Assembly (NCBI RefSeq): GCF_900100275.1
Contig: NZ_FNET01000001.1
Coordinates: 558,001-622,000 of the forward strand
From: Lentzea albidocapillata subsp. violacea
GTDB taxonomy: Bacteria > Actinomycetota > Actinomycetes > Mycobacteriales > Pseudonocardiaceae
Direction: 5' to 3'
Length of the DNA: 64,000 bases
A program made the translations under genes and the position numbers. Each line of letters starts with the position of its first letter. The stretch's first letter is position 1. The notes beneath the pieces were generated by a model. That model saw only the letters and a program-made list of their open reading frames with translations, was not told where the DNA came from and made no database searches. Positions 8,150 through 15,951 of this stretch are shown in pieces.

Positions 8150-8176
8150 CCGCGGGGTAACGAGGGGTCCCCGCGG
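8150..8176. terminator. Bidirectional hairpin between convergent genes
   Basis: CCGCGGGG at 8150-8157 pairs perfectly with CCCCGCGG at 8169-8176 across an 11-base loop. It sits exactly between the lipoprotein stop and the stop of the leftward regulator. There is no U-tract, which is usual in high-GC actinomycetes. Confidence 0.55.
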
Positions 8177-8177
8177 C

Positions 8178-8837
8178 TCAGCGGCCGCTCTGCACCAACC
8201 CGTTGACGTGCGCGTACGCCACGGCGTGCACCCGGTCGCGCAACCCGAGCTTGGCCAGCACCCGTGAGACGTGCGTCTTCACCGTCTCGTCCCCGACGTG
8301 CAGCCGCGCGGCGATCTCGGCGTTGCTGTACGCGGCCGCGACGAGCTGCAGCACCTCCCGTTCGCGCGCGGTGAGCAGCGCGAGCTCCGGCGGCGTCGGG
8401 GGAGGGGCGAGGCTGACGGCGAACCGCGCGATCAGCCGTTGCGTCACCGACGGGTCGATCAACGCGTCCCCGCGCGCCGCCACCCGCACCGCCGAGATCA
8501 GCTCCTCGGGCGGCAGCGACTTCAGCAGGAACCCGCTGGCCCCCGCCTTGAGCGCGCGGTAGACGTACTCGTCGGTGTCGTAGGTCGTGAGCAGCAGGAC
8601 CTTCGTGCGGTTCGCCGGGTCGGCCAGGATCATCTCCGTCGCGCCGAGCCCGTCCAGCTTCGGCATCCTGATGTCGAGCACGGCCACGTCCGGGCGCAGC
8701 CGCGCGACCTCGGCCACCGCGGCCCTGCCGTCCGCGACCTCCGCGACGCACCGGAGATCCTCCTGCGTGTCGAAGATCGCGCGCAGGCCGGAGCGCAGCA
8801 TCGCGTGGTCGTCGGCCAGCAGCACGGTCAACGTCAC
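8178..8837 (-). CDS. LuxR/NarL-family response regulator
   Basis: This 219-residue protein starts with GTG 8837, overlapping the kinase stop by 4 bases (GTGA). The receiver has ADDH at 8-11, phospho-acceptor Asp55 (VAVLDIRMPKLDG) and Lys in FLLKSLPPEEL. The LuxR domain begins LTAREREVLQLVA, with AEIAARLHVGDETVKTHVSRVLAKLGLRDR as the helix-turn-helix. This is a textbook actinomycete NarL regulator, paired with the kinase encoded just upstream. Targets are not evident from the sequence. Confidence 0.92.
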   Translation of the reverse strand: MTLTVLLADDHAMLRSGLRAIFDTQEDLRCVAEVADGRAAVAEVARLRPDVAVLDIRMPKLDGLGATEMILADPANRTKVLLLTTYDTDEYVYRALKAGASGFLLKSLPPEELISAVRVAARGDALIDPSVTQRLIARFAVSLAPPPTPPELALLTAREREVLQLVAAAYSNAEIAARLHVGDETVKTHVSRVLAKLGLRDRVHAVAYAHVNGLVQSGR

Positions 8838-9967
8838 GACGCCTCCAGGGGGAACGTGACGACGGTGCGCCAGGTCCGGCCGTCCGGGTCGAGCCCGGAC
8901 CGGGTGGTGCCGGCGAACATGCCGGCGCGGTTGCGGATGCCGACGAGACCGCGGCGCACCGAGCCGGAGTCGCCGGCGAGACCCGCGACGTTCTGCGCGG
9001 TGACGCTCAGCGAGTCCGGCGCGTACTCCAGGATGACCGTCACCCCGCACGCGTCGCCGTGCCGCAGGGCGTTGGTGAGCATCTCCTGGATGATCCGGTA
9101 GACCGTGATGTCCAACGACTCCGGCACGTCCCGCCGTTGCCCGCGCACCTCCAGCCGGGCCGGCCGGCCCGCCGCACGCACGCCGTCGAGCAGTTCGTCG
9201 AGGTTGTCGAGCCCTGGCTGCCGCGCGCCCTCGGACTTGTCGCCGTGCAACAGGTCGAGCAGGTGCCGCAGGTCGACCATGGCCGCGCGACTGGACGTCT
9301 CGACCGCGCGCAACGAGCTCGTGAGCTTCGGATTGCCCTCCGGCAGACCGAGACGGGCGGCGCCGGCGTGCAGGTTGATCGCGCTCACGTGGTGGATGAT
9401 CACGTCGTGCAGGTCGCGGGCGATCGCGCCGCGTTCCTCGGTGATCGCCTTGGTGACCGCCGCCTTCGCGTCCTTCTCGGCCATCGCCGACCGCTTCTCC
9501 AGCTCGGCCAGGTACGCGCGGCGCGCCGTCGTGTAGCGGCCGACGAGCCACGGCAGCAGTGCGCCCTTGGCCGCCACGAGCACCGCGTACAGGGGGCCGT
9601 AGCCGTTGAGGACCATGCAGGCCATCAGGCTGGCCGAGAGCAACCCGAGCGACGTGTACGCCGGTGTGCCGCGCAGCCACGCCCCCGCCCGATAGCCGGC
9701 GATCAGCAGACCGGCGTCGTTGGCGTCGACCCCGTTGCGCATCGAGACGAGGACGATCACCGGAACGGCCGCCTGTGCCGCCGCCACCCACAGCGACAGC
9801 CGCGCCGGACCGGCGAGCATCGCGTCCACGGCCAGCGTCAGCAGGAGCACGACCACGGTCTGCGGCAACGGTTCGCGGTCGAGCAGCACGAACCCGCCGT
9901 CCACGACCATGCACACGGTCGCGACCAGCCACGACTGGTGCCTGAGGGGCAGCTTGATCAGATCCAT
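8834..9967 (-). CDS. NarL-type sensor histidine kinase
   Basis: This 377-residue protein starts at ATG 9967. Four or five hydrophobic segments fill residues 15-135, followed by HisKA_3 with EERGAIARDLHDVIIHHVSAI (phospho-His in DLHD) and a HATPase domain with EMLTNALRHGD and RRGLVGIRNRAGMF. The extracytoplasmic loops are very short, so the signal is probably sensed in or near the membrane. The downstream regulator is translationally coupled. The His-rich operon starting at 10103 is divergent and shares the 135-base upstream region. Confidence 0.9.
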   Translation of the reverse strand: MDLIKLPLRHQSWLVATVCMVVDGGFVLLDREPLPQTVVVLLLTLAVDAMLAGPARLSLWVAAAQAAVPVIVLVSMRNGVDANDAGLLIAGYRAGAWLRGTPAYTSLGLLSASLMACMVLNGYGPLYAVLVAAKGALLPWLVGRYTTARRAYLAELEKRSAMAEKDAKAAVTKAITEERGAIARDLHDVIIHHVSAINLHAGAARLGLPEGNPKLTSSLRAVETSSRAAMVDLRHLLDLLHGDKSEGARQPGLDNLDELLDGVRAAGRPARLEVRGQRRDVPESLDITVYRIIQEMLTNALRHGDACGVTVILEYAPDSLSVTAQNVAGLAGDSGSVRRGLVGIRNRAGMFAGTTRSGLDPDGRTWRTVVTFPLEAS

Positions 9968-10002
9968 CGAGCGCAATCCTGCCCCATGGCGTCCCTTGGA
10001 AC

Positions 10003-10043
10003 CTCCCGCTGCGCAGGGGCGGGAGATCCCCCGCGCGGGGGAT
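10003..10043. promoter_or_regulatory. Two adjacent inverted repeats in a divergent promoter region
   Basis: CTCCCGC (10003-10009) pairs with GCGGGAG (10019-10025). Immediately after it lies an 18-base perfect palindrome, ATCCCCCGCGCGGGGGAT, at 10026-10043. The pair lies between the kinase start at 9967 and the gene at 10103. They could be regulator sites for either gene or a structured leader. Confidence 0.45.
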
Positions 10044-10102
10044 GCGGTTTCCGCCTCGCCAGTGACGCGGTGCCGGGGCCATGATCGATACGTTCGGTCG
10101 CG

Positions 10103-11434
10103 ATGAAACGACGTGGTGTGACCTTGTTGCTCGCGCTCGCGGCGCTCCTGGGGATCGCGGCCCCCGCGCTGGCCGACGGCGCCCAGTCCGGCGCCGACCT
10201 CCACGTCGCGCAGAGCCTCGGCGACCGCGACCTCACGGTGATCATCCGGCGGGTCGCGGAGGTGCCGGGGCCGGTGCACGTCGACGTGGTGACGCACGCC
10301 GGTACGCCGCCGGGCGAGCTGACGCTGACGTTGCGCGCGGCGGGTGCGCCCAGCAGCGCCGCCAAGGTGGTTCTCGGTGCCACGCCCGGCTTCCACTCCG
10401 GGCTGCTGCACGTGGACCGGCCCGGTCCGTGGGAGCTCGCGGTCGACGAGGCGACCATCCCGTTCGTCGTGCCGGCGCTCGTGCCGTCGCCGTGGGAGAA
10501 CGCGACCTACGGAGGGTTCATCGCGGCCGGAGTGCTGTTGCTGGCCGCCCTCCTGCTGGCGGTGTCCGGCAAGGTCGGCCTCGCGCTCGTGCCCACGGCG
10601 GGCATGGTCGCCGCGGTGGCGGCCGGGGTGACGGCGGCGTTGCTGGCACCGAGCATCCCGCCGGTCGCGGCGCCCGGCACGCAGCTCGACCCGACGTACG
10701 ACAACGTCATGAACCCCTACGAGCGAACGTCCATAGTGGACTTCTCTCGGCCGCCGGTGAACATGGTGCCCGGCATGGACGGCAAGGACCTCGTGCTGAG
10801 CCTGACCGACGGCTCGTCGGGACGGCCGGTGGACGACCTTCTGGTGCACGACAGCGCGTTCGTCCACCTGGTCGTGGTGTCGCCGTCCGGGCATCTGCGC
10901 CACCTGCACCCGGTCCGCACGGCGCCCGGTGAGTTCCGCGCCCGGCTGAGCGATGCCGAACCGGGCACGCACGCCGTCGCCGCCGAGATCGCCCGGCGTG
11001 GCGGGGGAGTGCAGCTCCTGCGGTCGAGCGTCGAGGTCTCCGGCACGGCCGCGCCCCGGCACGACGCGAAAGCCGCGACGGCGATGGAGATCCGCGAGGC
11101 GGGCAGGCCGAGCACGATCACCGCGAAGTTCGGCGAGCGCGACCTGCAGCCGTGGCTGGGCATGCTCGGGCACATGATCGTCGTCGGCCCGGTGACCGGC
11201 ACCGCCGTGAACGCACCTATCTGGGCGCACGTGCACTCCATGCTCCCGCAGACCCCCGGCCTGCCCGACAGGCCCGACGAGAGCGTCGCCGCCTACGGGC
11301 CGGACGTGCCGTTCACCTACTCGTTCCCGTTGCCGGGCAGGTATCTCGTGTGGATCCAGGTCGAACGGGACTACTCGGTCGTCACCGTGCCGAAGGTCGT
11401 CGACGTCCCGGCCGGGAAGGTGGCCTCGAAGTGA
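10103..11434 (+). CDS. Secreted/membrane-anchored protein with His-rich CopC/YtkA-like domains
   Basis: This 443-residue protein has a signal peptide (residues 1-24, cut after ALA), an extracytoplasmic beta domain and two hydrophobic segments (about 134-154 and 160-185). A large second extracytoplasmic part contains two His-rich blocks: HDSAFVHLVVVSPSGHLRHLHPV near 248-270 and WLGMLGHMIVVG with AHVHSMLP near 350-377. This resembles actinobacterial proteins with paired H-L-HP and GHxxVV motifs, often found near copper or respiratory genes. Metal binding is inferred from the His clusters. It is the first gene of a four-gene operon and overlaps the next gene by four bases. Confidence 0.75.
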   Translation: MKRRGVTLLLALAALLGIAAPALADGAQSGADLHVAQSLGDRDLTVIIRRVAEVPGPVHVDVVTHAGTPPGELTLTLRAAGAPSSAAKVVLGATPGFHSGLLHVDRPGPWELAVDEATIPFVVPALVPSPWENATYGGFIAAGVLLLAALLLAVSGKVGLALVPTAGMVAAVAAGVTAALLAPSIPPVAAPGTQLDPTYDNVMNPYERTSIVDFSRPPVNMVPGMDGKDLVLSLTDGSSGRPVDDLLVHDSAFVHLVVVSPSGHLRHLHPVRTAPGEFRARLSDAEPGTHAVAAEIARRGGGVQLLRSSVEVSGTAAPRHDAKAATAMEIREAGRPSTITAKFGERDLQPWLGMLGHMIVVGPVTGTAVNAPIWAHVHSMLPQTPGLPDRPDESVAAYGPDVPFTYSFPLPGRYLVWIQVERDYSVVTVPKVVDVPAGKVASK

Positions 11435-11817
11435 AGCGTTCGGCGGTGGCCGTCATGGCCGGGGTGATCGCGGTGGTGGCCGCGCTGCTGGTGCTGTGGC
11501 CGCGCGGCGTCGAGGCCCGGCCCCACCTCGCGGAGAGCGCCCAGTTCCGGTTCGAGCTCACGCCCGCCAGCACGCGGTCCGGCAGCAACTCGTTCGACCT
11601 GTTGATCACCGACCGGTCCGGCAACGCCGCCGACGGTGACGTGACGGTCGAACCGGCCATGCCGCAGATGGGCCACGCGCTCGCCCCGATCACGGCGGCA
11701 CCGCGTGCTCCGGGCCGGTACCAGGTCGCGGGCGTCGACCTGTTCATGGCCGGTCAATGGGAAATCACCTTGTCACTGCGCGGCGAGCGGGTAGTGATCC
11801 CGCTGCTGCTCACCTAG
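11431..11817 (+). CDS. FixH/YtkA-like membrane-anchored protein
   Basis: This 128-residue protein starts with GTG 11431, overlapping the upstream stop (GTGA). An N-terminal hydrophobic anchor covers residues 6-24, followed by a single extracytoplasmic beta-sandwich. The motif EPAMPQMGHAL near residue 76 is typical of YtkA/FixH-like domains, which use Met and His for copper or heme-related chemistry. It is cotranscribed with the His-rich protein and probably acts with it outside the membrane. The exact metal and partner are not shown. Confidence 0.7.
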   Translation: MKRSAVAVMAGVIAVVAALLVLWPRGVEARPHLAESAQFRFELTPASTRSGSNSFDLLITDRSGNAADGDVTVEPAMPQMGHALAPITAAPRAPGRYQVAGVDLFMAGQWEITLSLRGERVVIPLLLT

Positions 11818-11828
11818 AAGGGGGAGGA

Positions 11829-12929
11829 ATGACTGTGCACATCACGGCGACGGCAGCGTCGCCGGCGAGGACGGTCCCGAGGGGGCTGGTCCCGGCGAGC
11901 GTCGTGGTCGGCGGCACCCTGATCTCGTTGATCGGACTGACCTGGGACATCCAGTGGCACTCCGACGTCGGGCCGGACACGTTCTTCACCCTGCCGCACC
12001 TCTTCCTGTACGCGGGCAGTGCGATCTCGGGCCTCGCGAGCCTCGCCGTCGTGTTGCTGACGACGGCGAGTTCCAAGCGCGGCAGGGCGGTCGACCCGAT
12101 GATCGGCGGCCGCGCGGTCGGTGTGTTCGGCCGCACGTTCGCCGCGCCCGTCGGGTACCTGATCTCCGGCATCGGCGCGGCGCTGTTCCTGGTCTACGGA
12201 CTGTGGGACCAGTGGTGGCACGGCCTGTACGGCTTCGACGCGGTGATCGACTCGCCGCCGCACATCGGGCTGCTGCTGTCGATCTCGATCACGATGGTCG
12301 GCGCGGTCATGATCTTCGCGGTCGCCCGTGACCAGCGCTGGGGAACGTACGGCGTCGCCGCCGCGGCGGGCACGTTGCTCGCGTTCAGCATGGTGACCGT
12401 GCTCGGCCTGCGCGCGTTGCCCGGCGGGCTCGTCAACACGGTCAACGTGGGCAGTGCGTTCTTCTCGGTGATGATCCTGTTCATGGGCGCGTACGTCCTG
12501 AGCCGCCGCGGCGGCGCGCTCGCCGTCGGAGTCGTCGTCGCGGTGCTGCAAGCCGTGTTCTGGTGGTTCTCCCCGTGGGCCACCGAGGTCTACGCGGACG
12601 CCACCGGCCTGCCGTTGCGCGACTACGCCGACGGCATCCCCGGACTGCCCAACATGATCCCGATGAGCCTGATCCTCGTCGCGGTCGCCGTGGAACTGCT
12701 GCGGGGACTGCCCGCCTGGATTCCCGGCGCCGTCGGCGGCGTGATCATCACGGCCTGCGCGCCCCTGCAGCGGATGCTCGTGCAGGGCAGCAACTTCCCG
12801 GCGCTCGAACGGTACGTGGCCACCGTCGCGGCGGGTGCGGTGCTCGGCGCCCTCGCCGGAATGCTCGGCCGGCGGTTCGGTCTCATGCTTCGCCACCTCG
12901 CACCAGCAAAGGAACACAGCCATGCGTAA
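11829..12929 (+). CDS. Polytopic membrane protein of the His-rich operon
   Basis: This 366-residue protein starts at ATG 11829 behind a GGGGAGGA site. I count about nine hydrophobic segments. Conserved-looking polar residues lie inside or near them: DIQWHSDVG near 42, LPHLFLY near 60, WDQWWHGLYGFD near 140 and SPPHIGL near 156. His and Trp at membrane edges recall heme- or metal-handling membrane proteins, but I do not recognise a named family. The stop overlaps the next start by 8 bases. It is probably the membrane core of the operon. Confidence 0.7.
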   Translation: MTVHITATAASPARTVPRGLVPASVVVGGTLISLIGLTWDIQWHSDVGPDTFFTLPHLFLYAGSAISGLASLAVVLLTTASSKRGRAVDPMIGGRAVGVFGRTFAAPVGYLISGIGAALFLVYGLWDQWWHGLYGFDAVIDSPPHIGLLLSISITMVGAVMIFAVARDQRWGTYGVAAAAGTLLAFSMVTVLGLRALPGGLVNTVNVGSAFFSVMILFMGAYVLSRRGGALAVGVVVAVLQAVFWWFSPWATEVYADATGLPLRDYADGIPGLPNMIPMSLILVAVAVELLRGLPAWIPGAVGGVIITACAPLQRMLVQGSNFPALERYVATVAAGAVLGALAGMLGRRFGLMLRHLAPAKEHSHA

Positions 12930-13440
12930 GACGTTGCTGGGCCTGCTGGGCACGGCCGCCCTGCTGTTCGGGCTGACCACGCCCGCGCTGGCCTTCGAAC
13001 CGGTCAACGTCGTGCACACGGAGAAGGTGCAGGCGGGGCCGTACGACCTGACCATCGGCTTCAGCACGTGGCCGGTGAAGGCCATGCAGTCGCTCGACTT
13101 CACCTTCGCGCCGGAGAACGGCATCGACGGCAAGAAGGGCACGCTGACCCTGTTCCGCGGGTCCGTGGAGAGCGAGGACAGCCCGCTGGCCCGGCACCCG
13201 CGCAAGCGCGAGGTGTGGGGCCTGGACATCTTCGCCCTGCCCGAGCCGGGGACGTGGACGATGCGCTTCGACGTCGACGGACCGGCGGGCGCGGGTACGG
13301 GCGAGCTGAAGAACCTCCAGGTGATGGAGCAGCCGGGGCCCCCGATGGGCCTGTCCTGGGCGATCAGCACGATCCCGTTGTTCGGCCTGATCGCGTTGAT
13401 CGTGGTCGCCTGGCGCCGGACGCGCGTCACAGTCCACTAG
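12922..13440 (+). CDS. Secreted, C-terminally anchored protein of the His-rich operon
   Basis: This 172-residue protein starts at ATG 12922, inside the end of the previous gene. It has a signal peptide (residues 1-24, ending PALA), a beta-rich extracytoplasmic domain and a C-terminal transmembrane helix (about 142-162) followed by a basic tail WRRTR. It is therefore probably displayed on the outer face of the membrane. The domain resembles CopC/YtkA-like sandwiches but lacks an obvious His cluster. A strong hairpin at 13456-13483 follows. Confidence 0.75.
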   Translation: MRKTLLGLLGTAALLFGLTTPALAFEPVNVVHTEKVQAGPYDLTIGFSTWPVKAMQSLDFTFAPENGIDGKKGTLTLFRGSVESEDSPLARHPRKREVWGLDIFALPEPGTWTMRFDVDGPAGAGTGELKNLQVMEQPGPPMGLSWAISTIPLFGLIALIVVAWRRTRVTVH

Positions 13441-13455
13441 CACATGAGGTCCGAG

Positions 13456-13483
13456 CTTCACCCGGCAACCTGACCGGGTGAAG
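13456..13483. terminator. Hairpin terminator after the His-rich operon
   Basis: CTTCACCCGG (13456-13465) pairs perfectly with CCGGGTGAAG (13474-13483) across an eight-base loop. It starts 16 bases after the operon's final TAG and lies before the ArfA-like gene. Confidence 0.6.
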
Positions 13484-13517
13484 ATCGGTCCGAAAGGCTG
13501 GACTGGCTGGCTTTTCG

Positions 13518-14510
13518 GTGACGAGGTCCGATACCCAGTTCGCCGTGCGCTTGCCTCACGCTGTTTGGATCGGCGGGCTCTTGGTGCCCGCGTTGCTCGC
13601 CATCACCGGCGTGTTCGTCTACGGCGGTGGCGTCGAACGGACGCTGCACTCCGATGTGCGTACAGCGCTGGGAAAGGCCGGCTACCACGGCGTGGTCGCG
13701 GTGGACGGCCGGTCGGTCGTGGTCAGCGAGGTGTCGCCGCGCTCGGTCGACGCGGTGCGCGCCGTGGTGTCCGACGTGAACGGCGTCGGCGGCGCCGACG
13801 TGCGCGTGGCCGAACCCGAGCAGTTGCTCGTGGCGGTGCGCGGCGGCGAGATCCTGGTGTCCGGCGCGGTCGCCGACGACGCGGAACGCCGTGCGCTGCT
13901 GGAAGCCGTGCGGTCCGACGGCCACCGCGTCACGGCCGCGCTCCGGCTCGGCGGCCTGCTGCCGATCCCGCCGGCGGTGATCGGGCGCGTGCTCTCCGCC
14001 GCGCTGTCCGCGAAGGTGTCGGACGTGACCACGACCATCCACAACGGACAGGTCGTGATCGCCGCCAGGGTGCCCGACGAGGCCAGGGCGACCGCGGTCC
14101 GCGACGCCGTCCGGGAGGCGGCGAACGGCCTGCAGGTCACCGACCGCATCGAGGTCGGCTCGTCCGCGCCGGTCGGCGACCTGAACGTCCAGGCGCTGCA
14201 CGACTCGATCTCCCGCTTGGTCAACGGCAACGGCGCGATCCGGTTCGTGCAGGGCACCACGGCGTACGAAGGCCACGGCCCTGTGCTCATCGAGCGCGTC
14301 GGCCGCATGCTGCTGGTCGGCCCGCGCGCCTCGATCACGCTGGTGGCGCACGGCACCGAGCAGGCGGTGGCGACGAAACGCGGCGAGCTGGTCCGCGACG
14401 TCCTCGTCGGTCAGGGCGTGGCGCCCGCGTTGATCGCCATCGAGACCCGTCCCGCCCCCGACGGCGAGTACGACCCGGCCACGCGCCAGGTCGACGTCGT
14501 AGTCCGATAG
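13518..14510 (+). CDS. ArfA/OmpATb-like protein (BON and OmpA-type domains)
   Basis: This 330-residue protein starts with GTG 13518. It has one N-terminal transmembrane helix (about 15-36), a central region with BON-like repeats (for example AVRGGEILVSGAVADDAERRALLEAV and IHNGQVVIAARVPDEARATAVRDAV), and a C-terminal OmpA-type domain with TLVAHGTEQAVATKRGELVRDVLVGQGV. This matches mycobacterial ArfA (OmpATb), which takes part in ammonia release and acid adaptation and binds peptidoglycan. A sunset-domain membrane protein follows, as arfC-type genes do. The stop codon TAG is the first triplet of the repeat element at 14508. Confidence 0.75.
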   Translation: MTRSDTQFAVRLPHAVWIGGLLVPALLAITGVFVYGGGVERTLHSDVRTALGKAGYHGVVAVDGRSVVVSEVSPRSVDAVRAVVSDVNGVGGADVRVAEPEQLLVAVRGGEILVSGAVADDAERRALLEAVRSDGHRVTAALRLGGLLPIPPAVIGRVLSAALSAKVSDVTTTIHNGQVVIAARVPDEARATAVRDAVREAANGLQVTDRIEVGSSAPVGDLNVQALHDSISRLVNGNGAIRFVQGTTAYEGHGPVLIERVGRMLLVGPRASITLVAHGTEQAVATKRGELVRDVLVGQGVAPALIAIETRPAPDGEYDPATRQVDVVVR

Positions 14511-14672
14511 TGGCGCGACCCGGAACGTTGGCGAGGTAATTCACGCCCAGCAGGGCACCTCGTGGTGTCGCCCCCACGCCCCCGTACATCCAGTACGAGA
14601 ACGTGGGGGCGACACCACGATGCACCCGTCTGACCCCGAATTCCCCCGGCAACGTTCCGGGCCACACCACTA
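14508..14672. mobile_element. Palindromic MITE-like element, copy 1 (165 bases)
   Basis: The ends are imperfect inverted repeats of 35 bases with six differences, sharing TAGTGG at the tip and the core CCCGGAACGTTG. Inside lies a perfect 19-base inverted repeat (14560-14578 with 14602-14620). If TA is the target duplication, the inverted repeats begin GTGG, as expected for elements moved by an IS630/mariner-type transposase. No coding capacity is present. A shorter copy lies at 54630-54689. The left TAG is the stop codon of the ArfA-like gene. Confidence 0.65.
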
Positions 14673-14682
14673 GGAGTTCGCT

Positions 14683-15027
14683 GTGCTCTGGTTGTTCTCG
14701 CAGATGTTCCTGCTGTGCCTGGTGTCGTTCGCCGCCGGCTCACTGGTGACGTGGCTGTCGGTCCGCGCTCGCCTGCAGCCCGAACGCCCGAAGACGCGCC
14801 TCGCCCTGCCCGCACCCCGCCCGGCGGCCGAGCAGGTGGTGATCGCCGAACAGCCGCCGAGGCAGGAGTCGTTGCCGGTCAAGGGTAATTCGAGGACGAT
14901 GGTCTACCACACGCCCGACTCGCCGTACTACCGGCGGATGAAGGGCGACATGGCGTTCGCGTCGGAGACCGATGCCCTGTCTGCCGGTTATCGGATGTGG
15001 ACCACCAAGGCCCGCGTCAGGGCCTGA
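14683..15027 (+). CDS. Sunset-domain membrane protein (ArfC-like partner)
   Basis: This 114-residue protein starts with GTG 14683 behind TAGGAG. An N-terminal transmembrane helix (residues 2-22) is followed by a Pro/Arg-rich linker and a compact C-terminal domain: KGNSRTMVYHTPDSPYYRRMKGDMAFASETDALSAGYR in general form. The K-G-N, Y-H, Y-Y and A-x-AGYR features fit the sunset domain found in a variant of the channel accessory protein ArfC. Its place after an ArfA-like gene supports that. The repeat element at 14508-14672 fills almost the whole gap between the two genes. Confidence 0.7.
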   Translation: MLWLFSQMFLLCLVSFAAGSLVTWLSVRARLQPERPKTRLALPAPRPAAEQVVIAEQPPRQESLPVKGNSRTMVYHTPDSPYYRRMKGDMAFASETDALSAGYRMWTTKARVRA

Positions 15028-15034
15028 GGAACAG

Positions 15035-15898
15035 TCACCGCTTCAGCAGGTCACGGATCGCCGCCGCGGTGACGTCCGGTGCCTCCTCGGCCATGAAGTG
15101 TCCACAGGAGACCGTGCGGTGGTCGAGGTCGGGTGCCCAGGCCTGCCACAGCTGCCGGGCGTCGAACCCGAGCGCCGCACCCCAGTCCTGCTGCAGCACG
15201 GTGACCGGCATCTCCAGCTGGTTGCCCGCGTTCTTGTCCGCGGTGTCGTGTTCGACGTCGATCGTCGCCGACGCCCGGTAGTCCGCCACGATCGACGTGA
15301 CGGCTTCACGGCTCGCGCGCAGGTATTCGGCGCGGATGTCCTCGGGGAACGGCCCGGTGCCCCAGCTGTCGAGGAAGTGGCCGAAGAACGCGTCCGAGGT
15401 CGCGCTGATCATCTGCTCGGCGAGGCCGGGCGGCTGGGCCATCAGGAACAGGTGGAAGCCGACGGCGGCGGACGTGCCGCGCAGGACGTCCCACATGTCC
15501 AGCGTCGGCAGCACGTCGAGTGACGCGAGGTGTGTGACGTGCCGCGGGTGGTCGAGCCCGGTGCGGAACGCCACGAGCGCGCCCCGGTCGTGCCCGGCCA
15601 GGGCGAACCTGTCGTGCCCGAGCGCTTGGGCGACCTGCACGACGTCGGCGGCCATCGTGCGCTTGGCGTAGGTGAGGCCGGTGTCGGCGGGCTTGTCGCT
15701 GTCGCCGTAGCCACGCAGGTCGGGCATGATCACGGTGTGGTCGGCGGCCAGGCCGGCGGCGACGTGCCGCCACATGAGGTGGGTCTGCGGGAAGCCGTGC
15801 AGCAGCACGACCGGGCTCCCCGATCCGGTGGTGGCGACGTTGAGCTCGACGCCGTCGGAGACCTGAACGCGCTGGTAGTCGAATGCGGTGTGGTTCAC
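15035..15898 (-). CDS. Alpha/beta hydrolase, epoxide hydrolase/haloacetate dehalogenase type
   Basis: This 287-residue protein starts with GTG 15898; a TTG start ten codons upstream is possible. Motifs are HGFPQTHLMW (oxyanion segment), PDLRGYGDSDKP, the nucleophile elbow LAGHDRGALVAFR with Asp instead of Ser, and the C-terminal His in SCGHFMAEEAPD. The Asp nucleophile in GHDRG marks the epoxide hydrolase and fluoroacetate dehalogenase branch. No signal peptide is seen, so it acts in the cytoplasm. It is divergent from the BTAD regulator and ends seven bases after the sunset-domain gene. The substrate is unknown. Confidence 0.88.
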   Translation of the reverse strand: MNHTAFDYQRVQVSDGVELNVATTGSGSPVVLLHGFPQTHLMWRHVAAGLAADHTVIMPDLRGYGDSDKPADTGLTYAKRTMAADVVQVAQALGHDRFALAGHDRGALVAFRTGLDHPRHVTHLASLDVLPTLDMWDVLRGTSAAVGFHLFLMAQPPGLAEQMISATSDAFFGHFLDSWGTGPFPEDIRAEYLRASREAVTSIVADYRASATIDVEHDTADKNAGNQLEMPVTVLQQDWGAALGFDARQLWQAWAPDLDHRTVSCGHFMAEEAPDVTAAAIRDLLKR

Positions 15899-15951
15899 GA
15901 GCCCACTGTGCGGGTGCCCGATCAGCAACGAATCAGCGTTAGGGTCAGCGG

